Source: Brevibacterium picturae (GTDB lineage: Bacteria > Actinomycetota > Actinomycetes > Actinomycetales > Brevibacteriaceae). From it: a DNA stretch of 64,000 bases. The notes below the pieces were generated by a model. That model worked only from the letters and a program-made list of their open reading frames with translations, did no database searches and was not told the DNA's origin. The position numbers and the translations under genes were made by a program. The stretch's first letter is position 1; the number at the start of each line of letters is the position of its first letter. This document shows, piece after piece, positions 1 through 8,226 of the stretch. Location: contig NZ_LT629739.1 of assembly GCF_900105045.1 (NCBI RefSeq), positions 3,658,001 through 3,722,000 of the forward strand, written 5' to 3'.

Positions 1-1
1 G

Positions 2-565
2 GCCCTGGACGAGCTCGAGGAACTCGTCACGGCATCCAACGGGGGAGCGCTGGGACTGTTCTCCTCTCGCGCGGCAGCCAATGCCGCTGCCGAACATCTG
101 CGAACGAAGCTCGACGTTCCGATTCTCCTCCAGGGCGACGACGGGCTGCCTTCGCTGGTCTCCCAGTTCACCGCCGATGACGAGGCCTGCCTGTTCGGCA
201 CCATGTCACTGTGGCAGGGAGTCGACGTTCCAGGCCGGACCAATCGTCTCGTCATCATCGACAGGCTCCCGTTCCCCCGTCCCGATGACCCGCTGATGCA
301 GGCCAGGTCGAGAGATGCCGACAATCGGGGAGTCAACGGGTTCATGGCTGTCAGCGCCACTCATGCCGCGCTGCGCCTGGCGCAGGGTGCTGGCCGCCTC
401 ATCCGTTCGACCTCGGACAGGGGAGTCGTGGCCGTGCTCGACTCACGCCTGCGCTCGGCGCGGTACGGCGGCTATCTGGTGAATTCGATGCCGTCGATGT
501 GGCCGACGACGGATTCGACGCTCGTGAAGAGCAGTCTTGGACGCTTGGCGGCGATGGACGAGTGA
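2..565 (+). CDS. dinG: DinG/XPD-family ATP-dependent DNA helicase, C-terminal part
   Basis: The 5' end lies outside the window; about 187 C-terminal residues are visible, beginning in frame 2. The motifs are those of the second RecA-like domain of DinG/YoaA/XPD-type superfamily 2 helicases: GALGLFSSRAAA near the start, CLFGTMSLWQGVDVPG (motif V region), then IDRLPFPRPDDPL and LAQGAGRLIRS, where motif VI carries the arginine finger (QGAGRLIR). These proteins unwind damaged DNA or R-loop intermediates in the cytoplasm. The gene is convergent with lexA and separated from it by a strong hairpin. DinG is SOS-induced in enterobacteria, but the promoter is not visible here. The family call is firm; the exact orthology (DinG versus YoaA-like) cannot be decided from the fragment. 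Confidence 0.9.
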   Translation, partial: ALDELEELVTASNGGALGLFSSRAAANAAAEHLRTKLDVPILLQGDDGLPSLVSQFTADDEACLFGTMSLWQGVDVPGRTNRLVIIDRLPFPRPDDPLMQARSRDADNRGVNGFMAVSATHAALRLAQGAGRLIRSTSDRGVVAVLDSRLRSARYGGYLVNSMPSMWPTTDSTLVKSSLGRLAAMDE

Positions 566-608
566 CAGTCACACACGGCTGATCCATGATCCGGGCGCTC
601 GGATGCAC

Positions 609-638
609 TGTGCCCCGACCGATATCGGTCGGGGCACA
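609..638. terminator. Bidirectional hairpin between dinG and lexA
   Basis: A perfect inverted repeat GTGCCCCGACC / GGTCGGGGCAC (610-637) around a short GATATC centre lies between two convergent genes. There is no long T run on either side, so it is either a shared rho-independent-like terminator or an mRNA-stabilising hairpin. Confidence 0.7.
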
Positions 639-673
639 GCCGTGGGAACTACAGTGGTCGGGGCCGTCGGTTG

Positions 674-1429
674 TCAGAGGCGGCGAATCACTGACACGAC
701 CAGACCCATGATCTGGGCATAGGTGCCGTCGATCGGTTCGTAGTCCTTGTTCTGCGGCAGCAGCCATTGCTGACCGGCCTTGCGCTTGAGGGTCTTCACG
801 GTTGCCTCCCCATCGAGCAGTGCCGCGACGATCTGACCGTTGTCTGCCGTGTGCTGTTTGCGCACGACGACCCAGTCATCGTGACAGATGGCGGCTTCGA
901 TCATCGAGTCACCGACGACCTTGAGCAGGAACATGTCGCCCGAGCCGACGACCTGGGTCGGCAGCGAGAAGACGTCATCGACTTCCTGCTCGGCCAGGAT
1001 GGGCCCGCCTGCGGCGATGCGGCCGACAACAGGGACCTGCACCGTGTTGTTGGCCAGCTCTTCGTACTTGGCGCGCTCTGCTTCTTCCTCTTCGAAGGGA
1101 TTGACCACCTCTATGGCACGCGGGCGCTTCGGGTCTCGGCGGACATAGCCGAGGCGTTCGAGCTGAGATAGCTGGTGGGCGACGCTGGAAAGTGAGGCGA
1201 GCCCGGCTGACTTGCCGATCTCGCGCATGCTCGGCGGGTAGCCGTTGGTCACGACGGCTCGTTCGATGGTCTCGAGGACCAACCGCTGCCGAGGGGTCAG
1301 GCGAAAATCGCCCTCGCCGGTGGAGCCTTCCGGAATCGAGACATCCTCGTCGTCAGTGCGTGCGGCTGCGATCTCGCTGGCGACGTCCTCGTTGCGAGGA
1401 CGACCTCTCCCTCGTTTGTTCTGAACCAT
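674..1429 (-). CDS. lexA: LexA SOS repressor
   Basis: 251 residues, typical of actinobacterial LexA with its long N-terminal extension (about 40 residues here). A winged helix-turn-helix follows (about 41-108, with [15 protein letters not shown]), then the S24 autoprotease domain. The self-cleavage bond Ala-Gly is at 140-141 (RIAAGGP), the catalytic Ser is Ser175 in GDSM and the Lys is Lys212 in ATVKTLK. RecA filaments trigger self-cleavage, which releases SOS promoters. The gene is divergent from a LysM gene, and the shared upstream region holds SOS-box-like sites (about 1579-1593 and 1607-1622), consistent with autoregulation. The ATG at 1427-1429 is chosen because homologues start with a basic stretch such as NKRGRGRP. 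Confidence 0.97.
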   Translation of the reverse strand: MVQNKRGRGRPRNEDVASEIAAARTDDEDVSIPEGSTGEGDFRLTPRQRLVLETIERAVVTNGYPPSMREIGKSAGLASLSSVAHQLSQLERLGYVRRDPKRPRAIEVVNPFEEEEAERAKYEELANNTVQVPVVGRIAAGGPILAEQEVDDVFSLPTQVVGSGDMFLLKVVGDSMIEAAICHDDWVVVRKQHTADNGQIVAALLDGEATVKTLKRKAGQQWLLPQNKDYEPIDGTYAQIMGLVVSVIRRL

Positions 1430-1578
1430 TGCCCGTTCCCCTTCGTTCTATTCCCGCCGACCTCACCGCTTAATCCTCTCGTCGAGAACTCTCGTGTCAG
1501 TGCCGCCTGAGATGGTTCTTTCAGATCAATCAACAACGCTGGTTCTCTCTCATTGTCGCATAAATGTTCGAGTTGGAC

Positions 1579-1622
1579 TGGACATATGTTCGATTGACAT
1601 GTTGAATAGAACAGACGTTCTA
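1579..1622. promoter_or_regulatory. SOS boxes (LexA operators) in the lexA / LysM intergenic region
   Basis: 1607-1622 reads TAGAAC-AGAC-GTTCTA, a perfect 6-4-6 inverted repeat matching the actinobacterial and Gram-positive LexA core GAAC-N4-GTTC. A second site at 1578-1593 has a perfect right arm (GTTCGA) and a degenerate left arm (CTGGAC). A TTGACA -35-like hexamer lies at 1594-1599, so LexA bound at the first site would cover the -10 region of the LysM gene promoter. Confidence 0.85.
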
Positions 1623-1663
1623 CCTATTACTGGTGGAATCGTACGAAGAGAAGAGGTAAAGCG

Positions 1664-1996
1664 ATGTCTGCACAGATCCAGGAACTGCGTTTGACCACAC
1701 GCGGACGCCAGGCGATGCGTCTGCTCCGGACTATCGTGTGCGCTTTCGTCATCGTCGGCGGAGCATTCTTCGTCGCCACACAGTCGTTCTCGGCGGCAGC
1801 CGGAGCCGAGACAGAGAACATCGGCATCGACGCCGAAGCAGTCGTCGTCGGTGAAGGGGAGTCTCTATGGGCCGTTGCTGTGAATCTCGGACTCGACCGT
1901 GACACCCGCGATGTCGTGGCCGACATCGTCGACATCAACCATCTGTCCTCGCCTGTGGTGCACCCGGGTCAGACCCTGGATGTGCCCCGACGATAG
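1664..1996 (+). CDS. SOS-controlled LysM membrane protein (ChiZ/YneA-like)
   Basis: 110 residues: a basic N-terminal segment, one membrane-spanning helix (about 19-42, LLRTIVCAFVIVGGAFFVA) and a C-terminal LysM domain (about 58-108, VVGEGESLWAVA ... VVHPGQTLDVP) that would sit outside the membrane and bind peptidoglycan. The position is telling: a small LysM protein divergent from lexA under a consensus SOS box is the arrangement of Bacillus yneA and of mycobacterial Rv2719c (ChiZ), which halt cell division after DNA damage. By inference this protein is the SOS division inhibitor. A Shine-Dalgarno-like GAAGAGAAGAGG lies upstream of ATG 1664. No catalytic domain is visible, so hydrolase activity is not claimed. 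Confidence 0.85.
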   Translation: MSAQIQELRLTTRGRQAMRLLRTIVCAFVIVGGAFFVATQSFSAAAGAETENIGIDAEAVVVGEGESLWAVAVNLGLDRDTRDVVADIVDINHLSSPVVHPGQTLDVPRR

Positions 1997-1999
1997 ACT
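1994..1999 (+). promoter_or_regulatory. -10 hexamer for a leaderless hisC transcript
   Basis: TAGACT ends 6 nt before the GTG start at 2006 and no Shine-Dalgarno sequence precedes that start. The surrounding 15-mer CGATAGACTGATGCG recurs in front of pheS (23263-23277). Confidence 0.6.
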
Positions 2000-2005
2000 G
2001 ATGCG

Positions 2006-3139
2006 GTGGGAAATAATTCGTCATTGCCAGTGCGTTCGGATCTAGTCGGCCTCAAGCCCTATGGCGCTCCGCACCTCGATGTGCCGGTGCAGCTGAACGT
2101 CAATGAGAACGCCTATCCGATTCCGGAAGTGGTCGTCGACAGCATGCGGTCAGCCGTTGACGGACACTTCGCCGGACTCAATCGTTACCCCGATCGGGAG
2201 TTCGAGGAACTGCGCGAACACCTGGTCACCTATCTCCAGGGAGTCAATGACCGAGCCGGTCAGACCGTCGGTCTCAGCCCCGAGATGATCTGGGCGGCGA
2301 ACGGATCGAACGAGGTCCTCTCCCATATCGTGCAGGCATTCGGCGGACCGGGCCGCACGGTCCTCGGTTTCACTCCCAGCTACTCCATGCACCCGCTGAT
2401 CACCACCGGCACCGGCGCGACGTGGCAGGCCTCTGCGCGCAAGGACGACTTCACCCTTGATGCAGAATCCGTCGCCGCCGAGGTGGCCGAGGTGGATCCC
2501 GACATCGTTTTCCTGTGCACACCGAACAATCCCACAGGCACATCGATCGGTCTCGACGTCATCGAAGCCGCATATGACAACTGCTCCGGCATCGTCATCG
2601 TCGACGAGGCCTACGCCGAGTTCTCCAGGCCCGCCCAGCCCTCGGCGATGACGCTGTTGGCCAGCCGTCCCCGGTTGGTCGTGTCGCGGACGATGAGCAA
2701 GGCGTTCGCCTGCGCGGGCCTGCGCCTGGGCTACGCGATCGCTGCGCCGGAACTCATCGATGTTCTGCGACTGGTGCGCCTGCCCTACCACCTGTCGGAG
2801 ATCACTCAGGTGCTCGCCTGCACCGCCCTTGAACATGCTGATGTCCTCCTGGAGAACGTCGACAGACTCATCGACTCCCGCGACCGAATTTCCGATCACC
2901 TGAGTAAGAGCGGTTTCACCGTCTACCCCAGCGATTCGAACTTCGTCCTCTTCGGCAACATCGCCGCACCGCAGGAACTATGGCAGAAGCTGCTCGATCG
3001 CGGAATACTGATCCGCGACATCGGCATCAGCCATCACGCCCGGGTCAACGCCGGCACACAGGAGGAGACCACCGCCTTCCTCGCAGCAGTCGACGAGATC
3101 TTGGCAGAGGATTCCGGCATTCTGCAGTCATCGCACTGA
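2006..3139 (+). CDS. hisC: Histidinol-phosphate aminotransferase
   Basis: 377 residues, class I/II PLP-dependent fold. It transaminates imidazole-acetol phosphate with glutamate to give histidinol phosphate. Visible signatures are NVNENAYPIP near the N terminus, the ANGSNE cofactor-phosphate region (98-103), CTPNNPTG (171-178), DEAYAEF (200-206) and the Schiff-base Lys232 in SRTMSKAF followed by GLRLGY. The GTG start at 2006 matches the expected family N terminus and follows a TAGACT -10 hexamer by 6 nt, so the mRNA is probably leaderless. It heads a histidine gene run (hisB, membrane protein, hisH, priA), but hisD is not upstream and hisF/hisI are not downstream; those genes must be elsewhere. 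Confidence 0.96.
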   Translation: MGNNSSLPVRSDLVGLKPYGAPHLDVPVQLNVNENAYPIPEVVVDSMRSAVDGHFAGLNRYPDREFEELREHLVTYLQGVNDRAGQTVGLSPEMIWAANGSNEVLSHIVQAFGGPGRTVLGFTPSYSMHPLITTGTGATWQASARKDDFTLDAESVAAEVAEVDPDIVFLCTPNNPTGTSIGLDVIEAAYDNCSGIVIVDEAYAEFSRPAQPSAMTLLASRPRLVVSRTMSKAFACAGLRLGYAIAAPELIDVLRLVRLPYHLSEITQVLACTALEHADVLLENVDRLIDSRDRISDHLSKSGFTVYPSDSNFVLFGNIAAPQELWQKLLDRGILIRDIGISHHARVNAGTQEETTAFLAAVDEILAEDSGILQSSH

Positions 3140-3240
3140 GACGTCACCACTGTGATGGACACACCCAGATGCTGCACATCGTTCGGCACAGAGGACAATA
3201 GTCCTCAAGCGGCACCCACCCTACCTACGAAAGGCCAGTC

Positions 3241-3837
3241 ATGAGGCAGGCTCAACGCTCCCGCTCGACATCGGAATCTTCGGTCACCGTATCCATCGAC
3301 CTCGACGGGACCGGCCGGTCGGACATCTCCACCAGTGTTCCCTTCTTCGATCACATGCTCACGGCGGTGTCGAAGCATTCGCTCATCGACATGAGCATCC
3401 AGGCCGAAGGCGATACCCATATCGACGTCCACCACACGGTGGAGGACACCTCCATCGTTCTCGGCCAGGCGCTGGGCGAGGCGTTGGGCGACAAAACCGG
3501 GATTCGCCGCTACGGGCTGGCTGCCGTCCCACTGGACGAGGCGCTGGCCCGCTGCGTCGTCGACGTGGCCGGTCGCCCGTACTTCGTGCACGAAGGAGAG
3601 CCTGAGGGACAGCAGTACCACCTCATCGGCGGTCACTTCACCGGGTCGATGACCTCGCACTCCCTCGAATCGATTGCGTTCCACGCCGGCCTCACGGTGC
3701 ACCTCGACCTGCTGCGCGGCCGGGACCCGCACCACATTGCAGAGGCCGAGTTCAAAGCCTTCGCCCGCGCTCTGCGCGAGGCCGTCGAGCCGGATGCCCG
3801 CAATCATTCGGTGCCCAGCACGAAGGGAGTCCTGTGA
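3241..3837 (+). CDS. hisB: Imidazoleglycerol-phosphate dehydratase
   Basis: 198 residues, the monofunctional type without the phosphatase domain found in enterobacterial HisB. The two duplicated metal-binding motifs are visible: FFDHML (35-40) with DVHHTVED (62-69), and TSHSLES with the later [15 protein letters not shown]. Mn2+ ions held by these histidines support dehydration of imidazoleglycerol phosphate to imidazole-acetol phosphate, the step just before HisC. An AAAGG Shine-Dalgarno precedes the ATG at 3241. The stop overlaps the GTG of the next gene, so translation is probably coupled. Confidence 0.96.
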   Translation: MRQAQRSRSTSESSVTVSIDLDGTGRSDISTSVPFFDHMLTAVSKHSLIDMSIQAEGDTHIDVHHTVEDTSIVLGQALGEALGDKTGIRRYGLAAVPLDEALARCVVDVAGRPYFVHEGEPEGQQYHLIGGHFTGSMTSHSLESIAFHAGLTVHLDLLRGRDPHHIAEAEFKAFARALREAVEPDARNHSVPSTKGVL

Positions 3838-4436
3838 GCACCACCGTCATTGTGACTCCTTTCGGGGTCGCCGAGCAGCTGGCTGCTGCCTGCGTGCTGT
3901 CGAACATCAGGGGAACCATCGTCCCGATCGGAGACTTCACCGGAATCGTCCTGGCCGACACAGATGTCCAGGCGGGCAACGAGGCAGCTGCGGCGATCTC
4001 CAAGCTCTCCGGTAAGCACGAGGTTCTTCTTCTCGTGCGAAGCGAGGAGCAGATCGACGCCGGTCACTTCCGCCACGGTGCCCGGGAATCGGATGTGCCG
4101 GCCGGCCTGGCGCTGAAGAACCTGCCGGATGTCCTTGAGCAGCTCCTGCTCGAAGTCGTGTCCGCCGACGATGTCGAGGCCAGCATCGCCACCTCCTCGA
4201 TGACGAAACTGCAGGCCAGCGCCGCCACGATGTCCCCGGGGCGGGCGGCAGTGGCACGCACTGCGCTGCTCTGGATCGTCGTTGCGATTCTCGCGGGACT
4301 CATCACCGCCTTTGGCATCACCATCGGGCTGGGCGGGAACACCGTGGCCTGGGTGGTCGCCGTCTTCGGCGCGATCGTCCTCGGCTTTTCACTGTGGAGG
4401 ATCTACAACGTCTTGGCCAAGGGGGCAAAGCAATGA
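3834..4436 (+). CDS. Conserved actinobacterial membrane protein of the his cluster
   Basis: 200 residues, starting at a GTG that overlaps the hisB stop (GTGA). The first about 130 residues are soluble, with no catalytic motif I recognise. Two membrane helices follow, about 143-163 ([21 protein letters not shown]) and 169-188 ([18 protein letters not shown]), ending in a short basic tail. Its ATG/TGA overlap with hisH indicates one transcript. Proteins of this layout sit between hisB and hisH in several Micrococcales; their function is unknown to me, and no role in histidine synthesis can be claimed beyond co-transcription. Confidence 0.8.
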   Translation: MSTTVIVTPFGVAEQLAAACVLSNIRGTIVPIGDFTGIVLADTDVQAGNEAAAAISKLSGKHEVLLLVRSEEQIDAGHFRHGARESDVPAGLALKNLPDVLEQLLLEVVSADDVEASIATSSMTKLQASAATMSPGRAAVARTALLWIVVAILAGLITAFGITIGLGGNTVAWVVAVFGAIVLGFSLWRIYNVLAKGAKQ

Positions 4437-5062
4437 GCACGGTTGCTGTCCTCGACTATGGGGCAGGAAACGTCCGGTCGGCCGTGCGAGCGGTTGCTGC
4501 CGCCGGTGCCGAGGTCGTGCTGACGGCCGACCGTGACGTCATCGATGCCGCAGACGGTCTGCTCGTCCCCGGCGTCGGCGCCTATTCGGCCGTGATGACC
4601 GGACTGAAACGAGTCGGCGGAGACGAACTCATCCGTTCATGGCACGACAACCAACGACCTCTGCTTGGCATCTGCGTCGGACTGCAGGTCTTCTTCGCCC
4701 GTGGAGAAGAGCACGGGGAGAAGACGGAGGGGATCGGACTCTGGCCCGGCGCGGTGACAGCACTTGAGGCTCCGGTCGTTCCGCATATGGGGTGGTCACA
4801 GGTCAGCGCCCCGAAGACCTCGCGGATGTTCGCCGGCATCGCCGACGAACGCTTCTACTTCGTGCACTCCTATGCGGCAGCCGAAGCACCGTCGAACACC
4901 GTGGCGACCACGGCCTCCCACGGCAGCAGCTTCATCGCGGCCGTCGAAGACGGCACCACCTGGGCGGCCCAGTTCCACCCGGAGAAGTCAGCCGAAGCGG
5001 GTGCGCGCCTGCTGCGCAACTGGGTCGACTCCTTCTCCCGGGCAGGCCTGACACACCACTAA
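4433..5062 (+). CDS. hisH: Imidazole glycerol phosphate synthase, glutamine amidotransferase subunit
   Basis: 209 residues, class I glutaminase. The start is the ATG at 4433 (ATGA overlap with the previous stop), because [16 protein letters not shown] is the family N terminus; the longer reading frame upstream is not used. The nucleophile is Cys81 in LLGICVGLQ, and the His-Glu pair is in AAQFHPEKS near the C terminus. HisH supplies ammonia to HisF for ring closure; hisF is not in this stretch, so the partner must be encoded elsewhere. About 75 bp separate it from priA. Confidence 0.96.
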   Translation: MSTVAVLDYGAGNVRSAVRAVAAAGAEVVLTADRDVIDAADGLLVPGVGAYSAVMTGLKRVGGDELIRSWHDNQRPLLGICVGLQVFFARGEEHGEKTEGIGLWPGAVTALEAPVVPHMGWSQVSAPKTSRMFAGIADERFYFVHSYAAAEAPSNTVATTASHGSSFIAAVEDGTTWAAQFHPEKSAEAGARLLRNWVDSFSRAGLTHH

Positions 5063-5138
5063 CATTGCCACTACGCTCTAGTCGCATCTGCTCCAATTCA
5101 CTCAACTCAGTCTCCACAGCCTCTTGAGAAAGGTCACA

Positions 5139-5876
5139 ATGACTCAAACCCCCAGCAAGCTCGTCCTCCTTCCCGCAGTTGACGTCGCCGAGGGCAAAGC
5201 CGTCCGCCTCGTCCAGGGCGAAGCCGGCACCGAAACCGACTACGGTTCTCCCATCGACGCGGCCCATGACTTCGAAAGCAGGGGCGCGGAGTGGATCCAC
5301 CTCGTCGACCTTGATGCCGCATTCGGTCGCGGATCGAACTCGGACCTGCTCAACCAGGTCGTCAAGGCCGTCGGCATCAAGGTCGAACTCTCCGGAGGCA
5401 TCCGCGACACCGAGAGCCTCGAGCGTGCTCTCGACACTGGGGCAGAGCGAGTGAACATCGGCACTGCGGCCTTGGAGAACCCGGAGTGGACCGCCGACAT
5501 GATCTCCCGATTCGGTGATCAGGTCGCCATCGGACTCGACGTCCGTGGCACCACACTCGCGGCCCGTGGTTGGACCCAGGAGGGTGGCGATCTCTATGAG
5601 GTTCTCGAGACTCTTGAGAAGGCAGGGTGTGCCCGCTATGTCGTCACCGACGTCCGCAAGGACGGCACGCTGCAGGGGCCCAATGTGGAACTGCTGAAGT
5701 CGATGGCAGAGAAGACCGAAAAGCCGATCGTGGCATCGGGGGGAGTCTCCAGCCTCGATGACCTGAGGAATCTGCGCGACCTCGTGCCACACGGTGTGGA
5801 CTCGGCGATCGTGGGCAAGGCCCTGTACGCCGGAAAGTTCACCTTGGAAGAAGCTCTCGAGGTTGCTGGAGGCTGA
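5139..5876 (+). CDS. priA: HisA/TrpF-type isomerase (PriA)
   Basis: 245 residues, a (beta/alpha)8 barrel. It isomerises ProFAR to PRFAR in histidine synthesis; actinobacterial PriA often also performs the TrpF step of tryptophan synthesis. Asp15 (LLPAVDV) is the general base, and the second acidic residue lies in [13 protein letters not shown] (Asp171/Asp175). Phosphate-binding loops SGGIRD (85-90) and [11 protein letters not shown] are present. The ATG at 5139 is preferred over the in-frame TTG at 5124 because AGAAAGG sits at proper distance before it. Whether the enzyme is truly bifunctional cannot be read from the sequence; absence of trpF elsewhere would support it. Confidence 0.93.
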   Translation: MTQTPSKLVLLPAVDVAEGKAVRLVQGEAGTETDYGSPIDAAHDFESRGAEWIHLVDLDAAFGRGSNSDLLNQVVKAVGIKVELSGGIRDTESLERALDTGAERVNIGTAALENPEWTADMISRFGDQVAIGLDVRGTTLAARGWTQEGGDLYEVLETLEKAGCARYVVTDVRKDGTLQGPNVELLKSMAEKTEKPIVASGGVSSLDDLRNLRDLVPHGVDSAIVGKALYAGKFTLEEALEVAGG

Positions 5877-5880
5877 AGAA

Positions 5881-6663
5881 GTGACATCGGACTCGGCAGA
5901 TCGGCCTGCCTCGGCAGATGGTTCCGACTCGGCCGGCCAGTCCTGGGCAGGCCGGGAACTCAAACCCAACCCGTTCTCGGGTGACTCGGGTCTCGCCGAC
6001 ACCGGTCTGCTGGAAGCACTCGGTCGGGTCAACAGAGAACCGCTGGAACCCCAGGCCCACCTCGGCGTCGTTCAGGCGCTGGCGGGCGCGAGGCTCTATG
6101 CCCCGATCGTTCCGGTTGCGACCGAACACGAGGTCGGCGAGCACGGGCACATGGTCGACAACGCTTCGGACATGGCGATGGTCCGGCTGCAGGGCGAGGA
6201 CGGCCGTGAGTGCACCCCCGGCTTCTGCTCGATCCCGCCGCTGACTGCATGGCATAAGGAAGCCCGGCCCGTGCCGATCGAATCCGAGCGCCTCGTGCTC
6301 GGCGCGGTCGAAGCCGGATCCCAACTCATCGTCCTCGACCCGGGCACGTCACAGCCCTTCCTGCTCCGTCGTCCCGCCCTGTTCGCCTTCGCCCAGGGAC
6401 AGCCCTGGACACCGGCCTGGGCCGACGCCGAGGTGGGGCAGGCGCTGGTCACGATCGCCGAGGACTTCCCCTGGCTGGCTCAGATCAGCCTGCGCCCCGG
6501 CAGTGCCCGAGTCCATGTCGAAGGACCCGAGGTCGGCATCCGACTCGGGGTGCGCTCTCAGATGCCCGCCGAGGAGATGACACGATTCCAACAGGCGCTG
6601 GCCGCCGATGAGACGATCGTCGAGAGAGTGGACTCGCTGGCTCTCCAGCTCGCCGAGTCTTGA
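5881..6663 (+). CDS. SseB-family protein
   Basis: 260 residues, GTG start 4 nt after the priA stop, so co-transcribed. A low-complexity Ser/Asp/Ala N terminus (1-25) is followed by an SseB-like N-terminal domain (ARLYAPIVP ... VDNASDMAMVRLQGEDGRECTPGFCSIPPLTAW) and an SseB C-terminal-like domain (VTIAEDFPWLAQISLRPG). SseB-like proteins downstream of priA are common in actinobacteria, but their biochemical role is not established. No membrane segment or catalytic signature is visible. The annotation rests on domain resemblance and position. Confidence 0.8.
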   Translation: MTSDSADRPASADGSDSAGQSWAGRELKPNPFSGDSGLADTGLLEALGRVNREPLEPQAHLGVVQALAGARLYAPIVPVATEHEVGEHGHMVDNASDMAMVRLQGEDGRECTPGFCSIPPLTAWHKEARPVPIESERLVLGAVEAGSQLIVLDPGTSQPFLLRRPALFAFAQGQPWTPAWADAEVGQALVTIAEDFPWLAQISLRPGSARVHVEGPEVGIRLGVRSQMPAEEMTRFQQALAADETIVERVDSLALQLAES

Positions 6664-6745
6664 GCACGCGTCCAGTCACGAGCCCAAGGTGTCAGGCTGA
6701 TTCCCGAATAGAGGGAAAGGGCATGTGCACTTGCCTCATTTCTCC

Positions 6746-6751
6746 TATGCT
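6746..6751 (+). promoter_or_regulatory. -10 hexamer for a leaderless M20-gene transcript
   Basis: TATGCT lies 8 nt before ATG 6760 with no Shine-Dalgarno between, so the predicted transcript start is at or next to the start codon. Confidence 0.5.
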
Positions 6752-6759
6752 TGATCTCT

Positions 6760-8106
6760 ATGAGTGAGATTCGTGACCTGAGTCGTCCGACCGTCCCAGA
6801 TGAGAGCTATCTCGGCCAGATGGCCGCCGAGACTCAATCCCGCAGCGAGCTGGCAGGCGAGTGGAACTCCGAGTTCACCGGGGCGCCCGAGTCTAGCACA
6901 GCGGTCCTCGCCGCCGGACTCGCGGCGGCCAGGGAGGATCTCGACGGGTTGCTGCACACCATCCACTCACTGGCGGAGACCGCATTCGTCGAACATGAGT
7001 CTGTGCGAGCCATCGCCTCGGTGCTGCGCTCACGGGGCATCGAAGTCGAGACCGGACTGTTCGGCCTCGACACGACCCTGCGTGCAACCACGGGAGCCGG
7101 CGGCGGGCGCACGATCGCGATCCTCGCTGAATACGACGCTCTCCCGGAGATCGGTCATGCCTGCGGTCACAACCTCATTGCCGCCTCGGGGGTGGGGGCG
7201 TTCCTTGCCCTGCATGCCCTCTGCGAACGGGACCCGAGTGCCGTTCCCGGCACGGTGGTGCTGCTCGGTACTCCCGCGGAGGAGGGCCACTCGGGCAAGG
7301 AGGTCATGGCCCGGGGCGGAGCCTTCGACGGCATCGACGCGGCGATCATGGTCCACGGCTACGGGTACGACTGCGCGGATCAGGTGTGGTTGGGCAGGCG
7401 CCTGCTCGATGTCACGTACTCCGGGGTCGCCGCCCATGCCTCGGCGCAGCCGTTCATGGGTCGCAATGCCCTCGACGCCGCGAACCTCTTTTACCAGGGT
7501 CTCGGGCTGATCCGCCAGCAGATGCCGCCGATCTCCCGCCTGCACGCTGTCATTGCCGATGGCGGGACCCGACCCTCGATCATCACGGAATCCGCGACTG
7601 TGCGGTGCTATGTCCGGTCGAAGTTCCCGGAAACACTCAAGGAGCTTTCGGACAGGGTCGAGGACGTGGCGAAGGGTGCGGCGCTGATGACCGGCACTGG
7701 TGTGGCGGTGGAATGGGATGAGCATCCGCCTTCGCTTCCGGTGCGCTCGAACTCCGCGCTGACACAGCGCTGGGCCGTGCACGAGGAGACCCAGGGCCAC
7801 ACACCATTGCCGGGTGGGGTGCTCGATGAGTCGATCGCGGCCTCGACCGACTTCGGCAATGTCTCCTACCGGATCCCGGGCATCCACCCGCTCATCAAGG
7901 CCGCCGACGCCGAGGTGGCGCTGCACACCCGCGAGTTCGCAGAGGCCTCGATCACGCCTGCCGCCGAAGATGCCGCCCACGATGCCGGGTATGGGCTGGC
8001 ATGTACGGCGCTGGACTTCCTCGTCGACGATGCCCTGGCCGCCGAGGTGGTGGCCGAATTCGAGCGAGCCGGAGGAGCGATCGACGTGGAGAACTACTTC
8101 AACTAG
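6760..8106 (+). CDS. M20-family amidohydrolase, AbgB-like
   Basis: 448 residues. The M20 metallopeptidase/amidohydrolase fold is shown by AILAEYDALPEIGHACGHNLIAA (metal ligands Asp and His), GTPAEEGHSGKEVM (catalytic Glu pair), the HASAQPFMGRNALDA dimerisation-domain motif, and TDFGNVSYRIPGIHPLI near the C terminus. The family cleaves amide bonds of acyl-amino acids. The next gene is an AbgT-type transporter, the enterobacterial partner of the p-aminobenzoyl-glutamate hydrolase AbgA/AbgB, so p-aminobenzoyl-glutamate or a similar folate breakdown product is the likely substrate (inference). ATG 6760 is chosen over the upstream TTG at 6751 because the -10 TATGCT overlaps the latter. Confidence 0.88.
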   Translation: MSEIRDLSRPTVPDESYLGQMAAETQSRSELAGEWNSEFTGAPESSTAVLAAGLAAAREDLDGLLHTIHSLAETAFVEHESVRAIASVLRSRGIEVETGLFGLDTTLRATTGAGGGRTIAILAEYDALPEIGHACGHNLIAASGVGAFLALHALCERDPSAVPGTVVLLGTPAEEGHSGKEVMARGGAFDGIDAAIMVHGYGYDCADQVWLGRRLLDVTYSGVAAHASAQPFMGRNALDAANLFYQGLGLIRQQMPPISRLHAVIADGGTRPSIITESATVRCYVRSKFPETLKELSDRVEDVAKGAALMTGTGVAVEWDEHPPSLPVRSNSALTQRWAVHEETQGHTPLPGGVLDESIAASTDFGNVSYRIPGIHPLIKAADAEVALHTREFAEASITPAAEDAAHDAGYGLACTALDFLVDDALAAEVVAEFERAGGAIDVENYFN

Positions 8107-8226
8107 ACGCGCACCGCGCGTCTCGAGTACTCGGAGCAATTCGAAATGGCGAATCGAAGAGCGCTGCGAATCCGGCGAGCCCCGAGAGTGCACTCGGACC
8201 ACGACCACCGAAGAGAAGGACACCAC

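Noticed and set aside
4932-6032. 366-codon minus-strand frame opposite priA
   Set aside because: Antisense shadow of priA and neighbours.
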